DNA from: an uncultured Porphyromonadaceae bacterium
GTDB taxonomy: Bacteria > Bacteroidota > Bacteroidia > Bacteroidales > Porphyromonadaceae
DNA: 64,000 nt
Reading direction: 5' to 3'
Assembly (NCBI GenBank): GCA_947253625.1
Contig: CAMYAB010000001.1
Span: 62,001-126,000, forward strand
Shown piece by piece: positions 53,169 through 61,015 of the stretch (within the stretch, counting starts at the first letter, position 1; every line of letters starts with the position of its first letter). The translations under genes and the position numbers were made by a program. The notes under the pieces are model-generated. The model searched no databases and was not told where the DNA came from. It saw nothing but the letters and a program-made list of their open reading frames with translations.

Positions 53169-55358
53169 ATGACTATGTTTCTAAAAAGTAAGTTGCTATT
53201 GACCTTTGTAACCACAATGAGTGTGCTGGGAGTTTGTTCTGCTCAGTCAGGCCAGTCGTTTGACCTCAAGGATTTGGTGGAGTACAAGTATTATCCAAGG
53301 ACGGCGGGGGATGGTTTTCGCTCGCTTCCGGACGGCAAACACTATACCATCATCAGTCCGGATCACACCAAGATTCTGAAGTACGCATACAATGGGGGTA
53401 AACTTGTAGGTACCCTTTTCGACACGGCCACGTCTCGTGAGTGCGACTTTGATACTTTTGATGACTACCTGATCAGTGACAATGGCCTTCGCATCGTTAT
53501 TTTACGAGAGACCAAGCCCATATATCGGAGGAGTCGCCTCTACACCGCACACTACTACGATGTGCGTAGAAATATGGTGCTGCCACTAAACGAAACCCCC
53601 GGACAGGTCCGTATCCCCACTTTGTCTCCGGACGGTCGTATGTGTGCCTATGTGATCGACAATGATATTTACATCAAAAAGTTTGACTACGACACTGAGG
53701 TCCGAGTGACGACGGACGGAAAGGTCAATCACGTCCTCAATGGCGTCACAGACTGGGTGTATGAGGAGGAGCTGTATCGCATCAATTCGATGGTGTGGAG
53801 TGAGGACAGCAAGTACCTCACCTTTATGCGCACGGATGAGAGCCGGGTCAAGCTTTTTGAGATGACCATTTTCGGAACCGGCAATTACCCGCACACCTAT
53901 GAGTATAAGTACCCCAAGGCAGGTGCAGACAATGCGCTGACGAGCATCCGTCACTACCATGTCGACAATCGGAAAACCGTCGCGCTGCTGGAGAATGAGC
54001 TTGCCACCGAGGAGCAGTACATTCCTCGGATGGAGTACCACGGGGGCAAGCTGTATGTACTTACGCTCAACCGCAACCAAAACCACCTCAGGGGGTACCA
54101 GATAGATCCCGACAGCCACCGAGCAAAGCTCTGGATGCAGCACAAGGATGAACTCTACATTGACACCAACAACTGGGTGATGCAGATGCAAATCACCCCC
54201 AAGGGGACCTACTACGTAAGCGATGAGAGTGGCACGGCGCAGATTTACCTCTACTCCCCGGTCGGTACAAGGCAAAAACAGCTCACCACTTCTCCCTACG
54301 AGGTGACTCATGTCTACGGTGTCTCTGCCTCGGGTGAGGTCTTTTACCAGATTGCCGCACCCACGCCCATGGATCGGCAGGTCGTTGCCACCACTTTGGA
54401 CGGGCGTACACGTCTGCTCTCTCCAGAGAAGGGCTACTCCGACGCCACTTTTAGCGCGGACATGAGCTATTACCTGCTGGACTACTCCAGCACCACGGTG
54501 CTGCCTAGGTATTCCGTCCACGCCGGTGGCACCGGGAAGGAGATCCAGGTACTGGAGGACAACCACAAGCTATCGGAGGTCTTGGGCACCAAGCGATTGG
54601 CCTCAAAGGAATTTGTCCAGCTCCGGACGGACGACGGTGTGCTCCTCAATGCCCTCGTGACCAAGCCCGCAGACTTCACGCCCCAAAAGCGGTACCCCGT
54701 CGTCATGACCCAGTACAGCGGTCCCGGTTCGCAGACCGCCCTCAATCGCTTCAAGCTCGGTTGGGAGCAGTACCTTGCCCAGGAGGGATTTATTGTGGTC
54801 AGTGTGGATGGCAGGGGCACCGGTGGACGCGGTAGGGATTTCCTCAAGTGCACGTATGGGCAACTCGGGATACTGGAGAGTGAGGATCAGATCATGGCAG
54901 CTCGCGCCTTGGCAAAGTTGCCCTATGTCGATGGGAAAAACATCGCCATCTGGGGGTGGAGCTTCGGTGGCTACAATGTCCTGATGAGCATGAGCCGTGG
55001 TTCGGGGACTTTCAAGGCCGGGATAGCCGTGGCACCTCCGACGGATTGGCGTCTCTACGACACCATCTACACCGAGCGTTACATGCGCACCCCGCAGCAA
55101 AACAACCGAGGGTACGACCAGGCATCGGTATTCACGCACGTCGGTGGGTTGCAGGGTGCTCTTTTGCTGGTGCAGGGCACAGCTGATGACAATGTCCATT
55201 TCCAAAACGTCATGCAGCTTGTCCCCTACTTGGTTGAGCACAACAAAGACTACAGGATGCTGATCTATCCTGACAAGGACCACAGCATTCACGGGGGCAA
55301 TACCTCTTATCACCTGTACCGTCAGATGGTCAATTTCCTAAACGAGAATCTGAAGTAG
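53169..55358 (+). CDS. dpp4: Dipeptidyl peptidase IV (S9)
   Basis: 729 residues. A signal peptide (cut after VCSA) is followed by a beta-propeller domain (about 40-480) and an alpha/beta-hydrolase domain with Ser in GWSFGGYN (about 597), Asp in GTADDNVHF (about 672) and His in DHSIHGG (about 707). The propeller has the substrate-anchoring Glu pair in DWVYEEELY. It releases Xaa-Pro dipeptides outside or in the periplasm and supports peptide-based growth; the close relative in P. gingivalis is a virulence factor. It starts 3 bp after the GIN gene; the lipA ATG directly follows its stop. Confidence 0.96.
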   Translation: MTMFLKSKLLLTFVTTMSVLGVCSAQSGQSFDLKDLVEYKYYPRTAGDGFRSLPDGKHYTIISPDHTKILKYAYNGGKLVGTLFDTATSRECDFDTFDDYLISDNGLRIVILRETKPIYRRSRLYTAHYYDVRRNMVLPLNETPGQVRIPTLSPDGRMCAYVIDNDIYIKKFDYDTEVRVTTDGKVNHVLNGVTDWVYEEELYRINSMVWSEDSKYLTFMRTDESRVKLFEMTIFGTGNYPHTYEYKYPKAGADNALTSIRHYHVDNRKTVALLENELATEEQYIPRMEYHGGKLYVLTLNRNQNHLRGYQIDPDSHRAKLWMQHKDELYIDTNNWVMQMQITPKGTYYVSDESGTAQIYLYSPVGTRQKQLTTSPYEVTHVYGVSASGEVFYQIAAPTPMDRQVVATTLDGRTRLLSPEKGYSDATFSADMSYYLLDYSSTTVLPRYSVHAGGTGKEIQVLEDNHKLSEVLGTKRLASKEFVQLRTDDGVLLNALVTKPADFTPQKRYPVVMTQYSGPGSQTALNRFKLGWEQYLAQEGFIVVSVDGRGTGGRGRDFLKCTYGQLGILESEDQIMAARALAKLPYVDGKNIAIWGWSFGGYNVLMSMSRGSGTFKAGIAVAPPTDWRLYDTIYTERYMRTPQQNNRGYDQASVFTHVGGLQGALLLVQGTADDNVHFQNVMQLVPYLVEHNKDYRMLIYPDKDHSIHGGNTSYHLYRQMVNFLNENLK

Positions 55359-56261
55359 ATGACCACCAAACCCCCTATACTTCGCAAGCCGGAGTGGCTC
55401 AAGTCCAGCCTCTCCAGTACACAACACTATGGAATGACCTCCGGCACGATCATCGGTGCAGGGCTCAATACCATCTGTGCCAGTGGGAAGTGCCCCAATC
55501 GTTCGGAGTGCTGGAGTAGGGGGACTGCCACGTTCATGATCGGTGGGGCGACCTGTACGAGGGCGTGTCGCTTTTGTGCCACGGCTTTTAGCAAGACCCC
55601 GCCCCCTCTCGACCCCCTTGAGCCGGAGCGTATCGCCACCGGTGTGCATCGCATGGGGCTCAGCCATGCTGTGATTACCTCTGTGGACAGAGACGACCTG
55701 CCGGACGGTGGGGCCGAGCATTGGCGTCGGACCATCTTGGCTATCCGTAGGTTGTCGCCGGCCACACGCATAGAGGTCCTCATCCCGGACTTTGATGGCC
55801 GGCCTGAGCTCCTGGATGTCGTCTTGTCCGCCGATCCGGATATTGTCGGCCACAACCTTGAGACGGTACGGCGACTGACACCCCAAGTGCGCTACCGCGC
55901 CACCTACGACAGGAGCTTAGCCGTCCTAGCATACATACACCGTGCGGGGTTTGTCTGCAAGACCGGCATCATGGTTGGGCTGGGTGAGACAGCGGAGGAG
56001 GTGCATTCCCTCTTTGCCGACTGCCTGGCGAGTGGAGTCTCCACGTTGACGATCGGGCAGTACCTTCAGCCGAGCCATAAGCATGCCGCTGTCGTGGAGT
56101 ACCTCCACCCGGATCAGTTCGGAGCCTACAAGGAGGTGGGCGAGGCGATGGGGCTTGTCCACATAGAGAGTGGCCCACTGGTCCGCTCCTCCTACCATGC
56201 CGACGCACAGTTCAGCCAAGCCAAGCGACACTTGGATCTAAAAGAACTCTTGCGCCACTGA
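55359..56261 (+). CDS. lipA: Lipoyl synthase
   Basis: 300 residues. The auxiliary-cluster motif CASGKCPNRSEC (about 40-51) and the radical-SAM motif CTRACRFC (about 67-74) together identify LipA, and the C-terminal RSSYHA motif is present. The enzyme inserts two sulfurs into octanoyl groups on lipoyl-dependent proteins. The ATG touches the TAG of the dipeptidyl peptidase gene without spacing. A bidirectional terminator follows. Confidence 0.96.
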   Translation: MTTKPPILRKPEWLKSSLSSTQHYGMTSGTIIGAGLNTICASGKCPNRSECWSRGTATFMIGGATCTRACRFCATAFSKTPPPLDPLEPERIATGVHRMGLSHAVITSVDRDDLPDGGAEHWRRTILAIRRLSPATRIEVLIPDFDGRPELLDVVLSADPDIVGHNLETVRRLTPQVRYRATYDRSLAVLAYIHRAGFVCKTGIMVGLGETAEEVHSLFADCLASGVSTLTIGQYLQPSHKHAAVVEYLHPDQFGAYKEVGEAMGLVHIESGPLVRSSYHADAQFSQAKRHLDLKELLRH

Positions 56262-56285
56262 CCGCCATGCCGGATCTTCCAAAAA

Positions 56286-56325
56286 GGATGGGCCCCGAAC
56301 AACAGTTCGGAGCCCATCCTTTTTT
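56286..56325. terminator. Bidirectional terminator between lipA and the Na/Pi gene
   Basis: 15-bp arms with one mismatch (56286-56300, 56305-56319), 4-nt loop, six T on the plus strand and five T on the minus strand. It serves the convergent genes lipA and the cotransporter. Confidence 0.9.
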
Positions 56326-56349
56326 CCTGCACCCTAGTGGGGTGGGGAA

Positions 56350-58176
56350 TTAGCTGTGCTTCTTGCCCGTGATGGCCTCCACTACGTTGATCGAGTAGTC
56401 GGCTAGGTGCTCGTACTCATCGACAAGGTCGAGGTAGTAGACGGACTCGGGGTACTCATAGTCTTTGGTCTCCAGGGCATGGAGGTTTTCATTGATCAGG
56501 ATGTCGCGCTTGTTGTTGACATCGTGCTCCAGATTTTCGGCGGTATAAAAGAGCTCCGGTGACTTGGTGTCGGCATCCAGTGCGTAGATCGTGTGATCGA
56601 CCACCTGCTCCACCAGTGCGTGCATCTCCTGTATTCGCTTCTTCAGTGAAGCGCAAAACATGATGTCGTTGTTGTTGCGACGGTGGATGATCTGCCCCAT
56701 GTTGTAGCAGGCGTCCCCCATACTCTCGATCTCCGTGGCGGCAGTCATCAGGATCCGCACTTCGCGTCTCGACTCACTACTGAGGTCGCCCTCGGATAGC
56801 TCGCTCAGGTACTCCACGATCTCCACCTCTATCCGGTCGCATATGTTTTCGTACTTCTGCAGGCGATTGTAGTTTTGCTCAAAGTCCGCTTGCACGTCTG
56901 TGAAGAGGAGCATCTGCACCATCCGTAGCATCTCCCTCACCTTTTTGGCATAGCTGGTCACCTCCTTGTGGACTTGGATCAGCGAGAGCTCACTGGTAGA
57001 GAGCATGCGGGTGCTCAAAAACTGCAAGTGGGCAAAGCTCCGCTTCTTCTCCTCCTTTTTGCTTGGTTGGATCACCATCTCGCAGATCTTCTTGTACACC
57101 GGGATCAGCCAGATCATCACCGCTGTATTGATCACGTTGAATAGGGTGTGAAAGAGCGCCAGCCCCACGCTGCATGCCTCCGACATCGACCCGAGCGTCG
57201 CCTGTATGCCGGCGAGCTGTGCGTTGTCCGTGATAGGTGTGCTTCCCGTCATCAGATCCATCTGCTCCGGTGTGTACTGCCCCGATAGCTCATTGATCAG
57301 CGGATAGAGCCCTCTGGGGTCCGGCCCCTGACCGGCAAGGATCTCTCCCACGATATTGACGATCGGGTAGTAGAGGCAGAGGACCCAGATCACTCCGAGT
57401 ACGTTGAATAAGAAGTGCGAAAAGGCGGTCCGCTTTGCCGCAATATTGGCATTGAGAGCTGCTAGGTTGGCCGTGATGGTCGTACCGATATTCTCCCCCA
57501 GGATCATTGCCGTCCCCAGCTCAAATGGGATCCACCCCTTGGCGCACATGATCAGCGTGATGGCCACCGTCGCACTGGACGACTGCACGATACAGGTCAG
57601 GATCGTCCCGATCAGCAAAAAGAGCAACACCGAGCCAAAGCCCATGTCCGTGTACTGCTGCAAAAAGGCGAGCGCATCCGGATTGCTCTGCAGGTCCGGC
57701 ATAGAGGACTTGAGGAACTGCAGCCCTAGGAAGAGTAGCGAAAAACCGATAACAAATTCCCCCCACGAATTCCAGTTGGTTTTTTTGGAAAAGATGAGGG
57801 GAAGCGAGAGGGCTAGGAGTGGTATGGCAAACGATGCAATATCGAACTTGAATCCGAGCAGTGAAATGATCCAGGCCGTCACCGTCGTACCGATATTGGC
57901 CCCCATGATCACGCTGATCGACTGTGCCAGGCTCAGCAGGCCGGCGTTCACAAAGCTCACCACCATCAGGGTCGTGCCACTCGACGACTGGATCAGTGCT
58001 GTCACCAGCAATCCCGTGAGTACGCCCAAAAAACGGTTGTGCGTCATAGCCGACAGCACACTCCGCATGCGGTCACCGGCTACTTTTTGGAGCCCTTCGC
58101 TCATGATCTTCATCCCGTAGAGGAAAAGACCTAGGGATCCGAGCAGATTCAGAAAGTCTAGAAAACTGTATTCCAC
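56350..58176 (-). CDS. Na+/phosphate cotransporter with PhoU-like C-terminal domain
   Basis: About 608 residues. Two inverted repeats of the Na/Pi-II family, each with a QSSS motif (ALIQSSSGTTLMVVSFV and CIVQSSSATVAITLIM), sit in a membrane part of 8 to 10 helices (about 1-370). A PhoU-like helical domain follows (about 410-600). It imports phosphate with sodium. The frame starts at 58251, but GTG at 58176 gives MEYSFLDFLNLLGSLGLFLYG, which fits family members better. A -7 box at 58299 would serve either start. Confidence 0.85.
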   Translation of the reverse strand: MEYSFLDFLNLLGSLGLFLYGMKIMSEGLQKVAGDRMRSVLSAMTHNRFLGVLTGLLVTALIQSSSGTTLMVVSFVNAGLLSLAQSISVIMGANIGTTVTAWIISLLGFKFDIASFAIPLLALSLPLIFSKKTNWNSWGEFVIGFSLLFLGLQFLKSSMPDLQSNPDALAFLQQYTDMGFGSVLLFLLIGTILTCIVQSSSATVAITLIMCAKGWIPFELGTAMILGENIGTTITANLAALNANIAAKRTAFSHFLFNVLGVIWVLCLYYPIVNIVGEILAGQGPDPRGLYPLINELSGQYTPEQMDLMTGSTPITDNAQLAGIQATLGSMSEACSVGLALFHTLFNVINTAVMIWLIPVYKKICEMVIQPSKKEEKKRSFAHLQFLSTRMLSTSELSLIQVHKEVTSYAKKVREMLRMVQMLLFTDVQADFEQNYNRLQKYENICDRIEVEIVEYLSELSEGDLSSESRREVRILMTAATEIESMGDACYNMGQIIHRRNNNDIMFCASLKKRIQEMHALVEQVVDHTIYALDADTKSPELFYTAENLEHDVNNKRDILINENLHALETKDYEYPESVYYLDLVDEYEHLADYSINVVEAITGKKHS

Positions 58177-58298
58177 GATAAGGGTTTGGACACAGAGTGT
58201 CTCGTCTTTTTTAGAAAAGGGGAGGGCAGCAACTCCACTACGAAATGCCACGACGACACCTCCGCCTCAAAAAAAAATGGTTCATAATCGTCTCACTG

Positions 58299-58306
58299 CA
58301 AAGTTA
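58299..58306 (-). promoter_or_regulatory. Putative -7 element TAACTTTG for the Na/Pi cotransporter
   Basis: It matches TAnnTTTG on the minus strand and is identical to the HU gene -7 octamer. Confidence 0.45.
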
Positions 58307-58440
58307 GAATAAATAAACTAATTTCTAAAACAATGTTTGAACGTTTGGAGAGTGTTTACCCCGACCATTTTCGTTCACCTTAATCCATACAAAAGGGCTT
58401 TGGGGATGCCATGCACCAAGAGCATCATGTTGCCCTAGAC

Positions 58441-58541
58441 GAAAATCCTAGTCCCATCGGGTGAGACTGTAGTTTCAACGGGGAGAAACTGTAGTCTCCC
58501 GGTCGGAGAGTATCGTCTCATGCGGAAGAGACGGTCCCAAT
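58441..58541. repeat. Array A4: 21-22-bp tandem dyads (GARACTGTAGTYTC)
   Basis: Dyad cores GAGACTGTAGTTTC (58463), GAAACTGTAGTCTC (58485), GAGAGTATCGTCTC (58506) and a half-unit GAGAC (58528) are spaced 22, 21 and 22 bp. A degenerate unit also seems present 22 bp further left (58441). The consensus is an imperfect palindrome with GAGAC-like arms. The array ends 25 bp before the -7 box of the methylase gene, so a regulator bound here would touch RNA polymerase. The gap from 58177 to 58617 otherwise holds the Na/Pi promoter and an AT-rich stretch. Confidence 0.85.
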
Positions 58542-58565
58542 CTAAGGGGTTGACAAAAGATTTGG

Positions 58566-58573
58566 TACCTTTG
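58566..58573 (+). promoter_or_regulatory. -7 element TACCTTTG of the methylase/HNH operon
   Basis: It matches TAnnTTTG and is identical to the lon and PBP1A octamers. Its position makes ATG 58618 the likely start (about 38-nt leader), rather than ATG 58585. Confidence 0.55.
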
Positions 58574-58617
58574 GGGTACGACCGATGAGCCTCCTCAGGC
58601 GAAGACTCAAGCAACAC

Positions 58618-59706
58618 ATGGCAAATAAGAATCTATCTCAGGCAAAACAGGCCAAAAACGACGAGTTTTATACCCAGTACGCTGATATTGAGCGAGAGAT
58701 CCAAGCCTACATCAACTACGACCCGGACCTCTTTCGGGGCAAAACGGTACTGCTGCCGTGCGACGATCCGGAGTGGAGTGAATTCACCCGCTACTTTGCT
58801 CAGCGTTTTGAGGAGCTGGGGCTTCGCAAGCTGATCAGTACCAGCTACGCCCCGGACAGCAAGCGACTGAGTATCCCCTACCAGCCGACCCTTTTTGAGC
58901 AAGTCGCCCCACAGTACGACCGGACCAAAACCAATGTGCGGGGCAAGATCTACACCCTTTCGGAGGACTGCACTTTGGATGGCAAGGTGGACTTTGACGA
59001 CCTGCAGTGGAGCTACCTGGAGGGTGACGGTGACTTTAGGAGCGAGGAGGTGTGCCGGCTTCGGGACGAGGCGGACATTATCGTGACCAACCCGCCCTTT
59101 TCGCTCTTCCGAGAGTTCGTCGACTGGATCTTTGAGGCCAAAAAGCAGTTCCTCATCATCGGCAACATGAATGCACTCACCTACAAAAACGTCTTCCCCC
59201 GCATCGCTGCCAATGAGATGTGGCTGGGGGTCCACAATTCTTCTGATATGGTTTTTGCAGTTCCTGAAGGCGCATATGTAGCTCCTAAAGACAAAGAGAA
59301 AGCCGAAAAATTGGGATACGTGGGTAACTACACACGACTTGGTAATTCTTGTTGGTACACGAACCTCGAGCATGGGCGACGCCACGAGCCATTGCAACTG
59401 TCAACGATCGAGGGGAACCTAAAGTACAGCCGTCACAAAGAGATCAAGGGAAAGAGCTTTGAGGAGGCGTACCCGAAGTACGACAATTATGATGCCATTG
59501 AGGTGGCTTTCACCGATGCCATCCCAAGCGACTACTACGGGGTGATGGGGGTGCCGATCTCCTTCCTCGACAAGTACTGCCCCGAGCAGTTCGAAATATT
59601 GGGAATTGACAGGTATATTGAGGATAACCCCATTCCTGGTAAGCGCTTTACAATAGATGATAAGGAGGTATATGCACGAATAATCATACGGAGAAGAGCT
59701 AATTGA
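58618..59706 (+). CDS. EcoRI-type adenine-specific DNA methyltransferase
   Basis: About 362 residues. The N-terminus ANKNLSQAKQAKNDEFYTQYADIEREI, the LLPCDDPEWSEFTRYF strand-loop (the SAM-side motif region), and the catalytic NPPF (about residue 158) followed by SLFREFVDWIF belong to the EcoRI methylase family, which makes N6-methyladenine. The frame is open to 58585, but the promoter supports 58618. The DUF262-HNH gene begins 2 bp after the stop if its ATG is used, or overlaps by 4 bp with TTG. No separate classical EcoRI nuclease gene is present. Confidence 0.88.
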   Translation: MANKNLSQAKQAKNDEFYTQYADIEREIQAYINYDPDLFRGKTVLLPCDDPEWSEFTRYFAQRFEELGLRKLISTSYAPDSKRLSIPYQPTLFEQVAPQYDRTKTNVRGKIYTLSEDCTLDGKVDFDDLQWSYLEGDGDFRSEEVCRLRDEADIIVTNPPFSLFREFVDWIFEAKKQFLIIGNMNALTYKNVFPRIAANEMWLGVHNSSDMVFAVPEGAYVAPKDKEKAEKLGYVGNYTRLGNSCWYTNLEHGRRHEPLQLSTIEGNLKYSRHKEIKGKSFEEAYPKYDNYDAIEVAFTDAIPSDYYGVMGVPISFLDKYCPEQFEILGIDRYIEDNPIPGKRFTIDDKEVYARIIIRRRAN

Positions 59707-59708
59707 AT

Positions 59709-60875
59709 ATGAAGACGACACTACATACAGAGTATACGGTGGGTGATATATGCAAGGGCTTTTCGTACGACGAAAGCGAGGGCAAGGGGCTCTATGGGCT
59801 TGGCGGACGCCTGACGATCCAGCCGGAGTATCAGCGCAACTACATCTACGGTGATGGGAAGAAGGATATCGCCGTGATCGACTCGGTGCTAAAGGAGTAC
59901 CCGATCGGCTTGATCTACTTCAACCGCCGTGAGGACGGTCAACTGGAGGTGCTGGATGGTCAGCAGCGGATCACCTCTCTGGGGCGTTTTTTGAGTAATC
60001 AATTTAGCATCGTGATGGGCGATCGGCAGTTGCCGTACACCTTTTCGGCCCTGGCGGATGACCTGAAAGCTCGAATCTTGGAGACGAGACTCCTTATATA
60101 CATCTGCGAGGGGACAGAGAGTGAGATCCGGGAGTGGTTTCAGACAATCAATATCGCCGGAGTGGAGCTGAACGAACAGGAGCTGCTGAATGCGGTCTAC
60201 TCGGGACCTTTTGTGACAGCGGCACGCAAGGTCTTTAGCAACAGCGGAAATACCAAGGTGCAGGAGTGGGAGCACTACATCCGTGGGAACGTGAAGCGCC
60301 AAGACTTTTTGGCGACTGCGCTCAGCTGGGTGAGCCGGGGCAATGTGCGGGAGTACATGGCGGCACATCGGCAGGATGAGGAGATAACGGAGCTACAGAG
60401 CTACTTCAATAGCGTGATCAAGTGGGTGGAGACGCTCTTTTATACCGAGCACCCGCACTTTAGGGGCGTGGCGTGGGGCGAGCTCTACGAGAAGTACCAC
60501 AATACCCCCTACGACCATGACACTATCCACCGGCGCTTGGCTGAGCTACTCGCCGATGAGGCGGTGCGCAAAAAGGAGAACATCCCGGAGTATCTGCTCG
60601 GAGGTGAGCAGGATCCACAGCTGCTGGAGATCCGCCTCTTTGACGACTCGACAAAGCGGACGATCTACGAGCAACAAACCCAGGCTGCCAAGGCGAAAGG
60701 GGTCTCCAACTGTCCCGACTGCGCCAACTCTCTTGACCCCAACAAGACGAAGATCTGGGCACTGAAGGATATGGACGCCGATCACGTGACAGCGTGGAGC
60801 AAGGGTGGGGCGACAACGGCCGACAACTGCCGGGTCCTCTGTAAGCACCACAACCGTCAAAAGGGCAACAAATAG
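59709..60875 (+). CDS. DUF262-HNH protein, probable endonuclease
   Basis: About 388 residues. The N-terminal DUF262 (GmrSD/ParB-like) domain has IQPEYQRNYIYGDGKKDIAVIDSVL (about 36-60) and EVLDGQQRITSLGRF (about 80), the conserved nucleotide-handling motif. The C-terminus has a zinc-type HNH domain: CPDC (about 337), DADHVTAWSKGGATTADNCRVLCKHHNRQKGNK, with the His and Asn of the catalytic fold. This is expected to cut DNA. It is tied to the adenine methylase in one operon, so the pair looks like a restriction-modification or phage-defence unit. TTG at 59703 is a less likely start. Confidence 0.85.
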   Translation: MKTTLHTEYTVGDICKGFSYDESEGKGLYGLGGRLTIQPEYQRNYIYGDGKKDIAVIDSVLKEYPIGLIYFNRREDGQLEVLDGQQRITSLGRFLSNQFSIVMGDRQLPYTFSALADDLKARILETRLLIYICEGTESEIREWFQTINIAGVELNEQELLNAVYSGPFVTAARKVFSNSGNTKVQEWEHYIRGNVKRQDFLATALSWVSRGNVREYMAAHRQDEEITELQSYFNSVIKWVETLFYTEHPHFRGVAWGELYEKYHNTPYDHDTIHRRLAELLADEAVRKKENIPEYLLGGEQDPQLLEIRLFDDSTKRTIYEQQTQAAKAKGVSNCPDCANSLDPNKTKIWALKDMDADHVTAWSKGGATTADNCRVLCKHHNRQKGNK

Positions 60876-60917
60876 TCCTTTTGGACAGAGAAAAGCACCG
60901 GAGTGGTGCCATTTGAT

Positions 60918-60925
60918 TATATTTG
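60918..60925 (+). promoter_or_regulatory. -7 element TATATTTG for lysS-gpsA-pgi
   Basis: A perfect TAnnTTTG about 90 bp before the lysS ATG and 43 bp after the HNH gene stop; no clear -33 box. Confidence 0.5.
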
Positions 60926-61015
60926 CGAGCAACAAAGCGGTACAGGAGTCCTTTTTTGGGGGGAAAAGAGTGCCAAGTGCCGAGAAGAAAAAGACGGAAC
61001 ACTAGATAAAGATCA

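Noticed and set aside
53586..54566. 326-residue open frame on the minus strand
   Set aside because: It lies antisense within the DPP IV gene and has no recognisable protein features; it is a by-product of GC-rich codon use.
58618..60875. Avoidance of GAATTC because of the EcoRI-type methylase
   Set aside because: GAATTC occurs repeatedly in the window (for example 1304, 13470, 31827, 40623), and specificity of the methylase is unknown, so no conclusion is possible.
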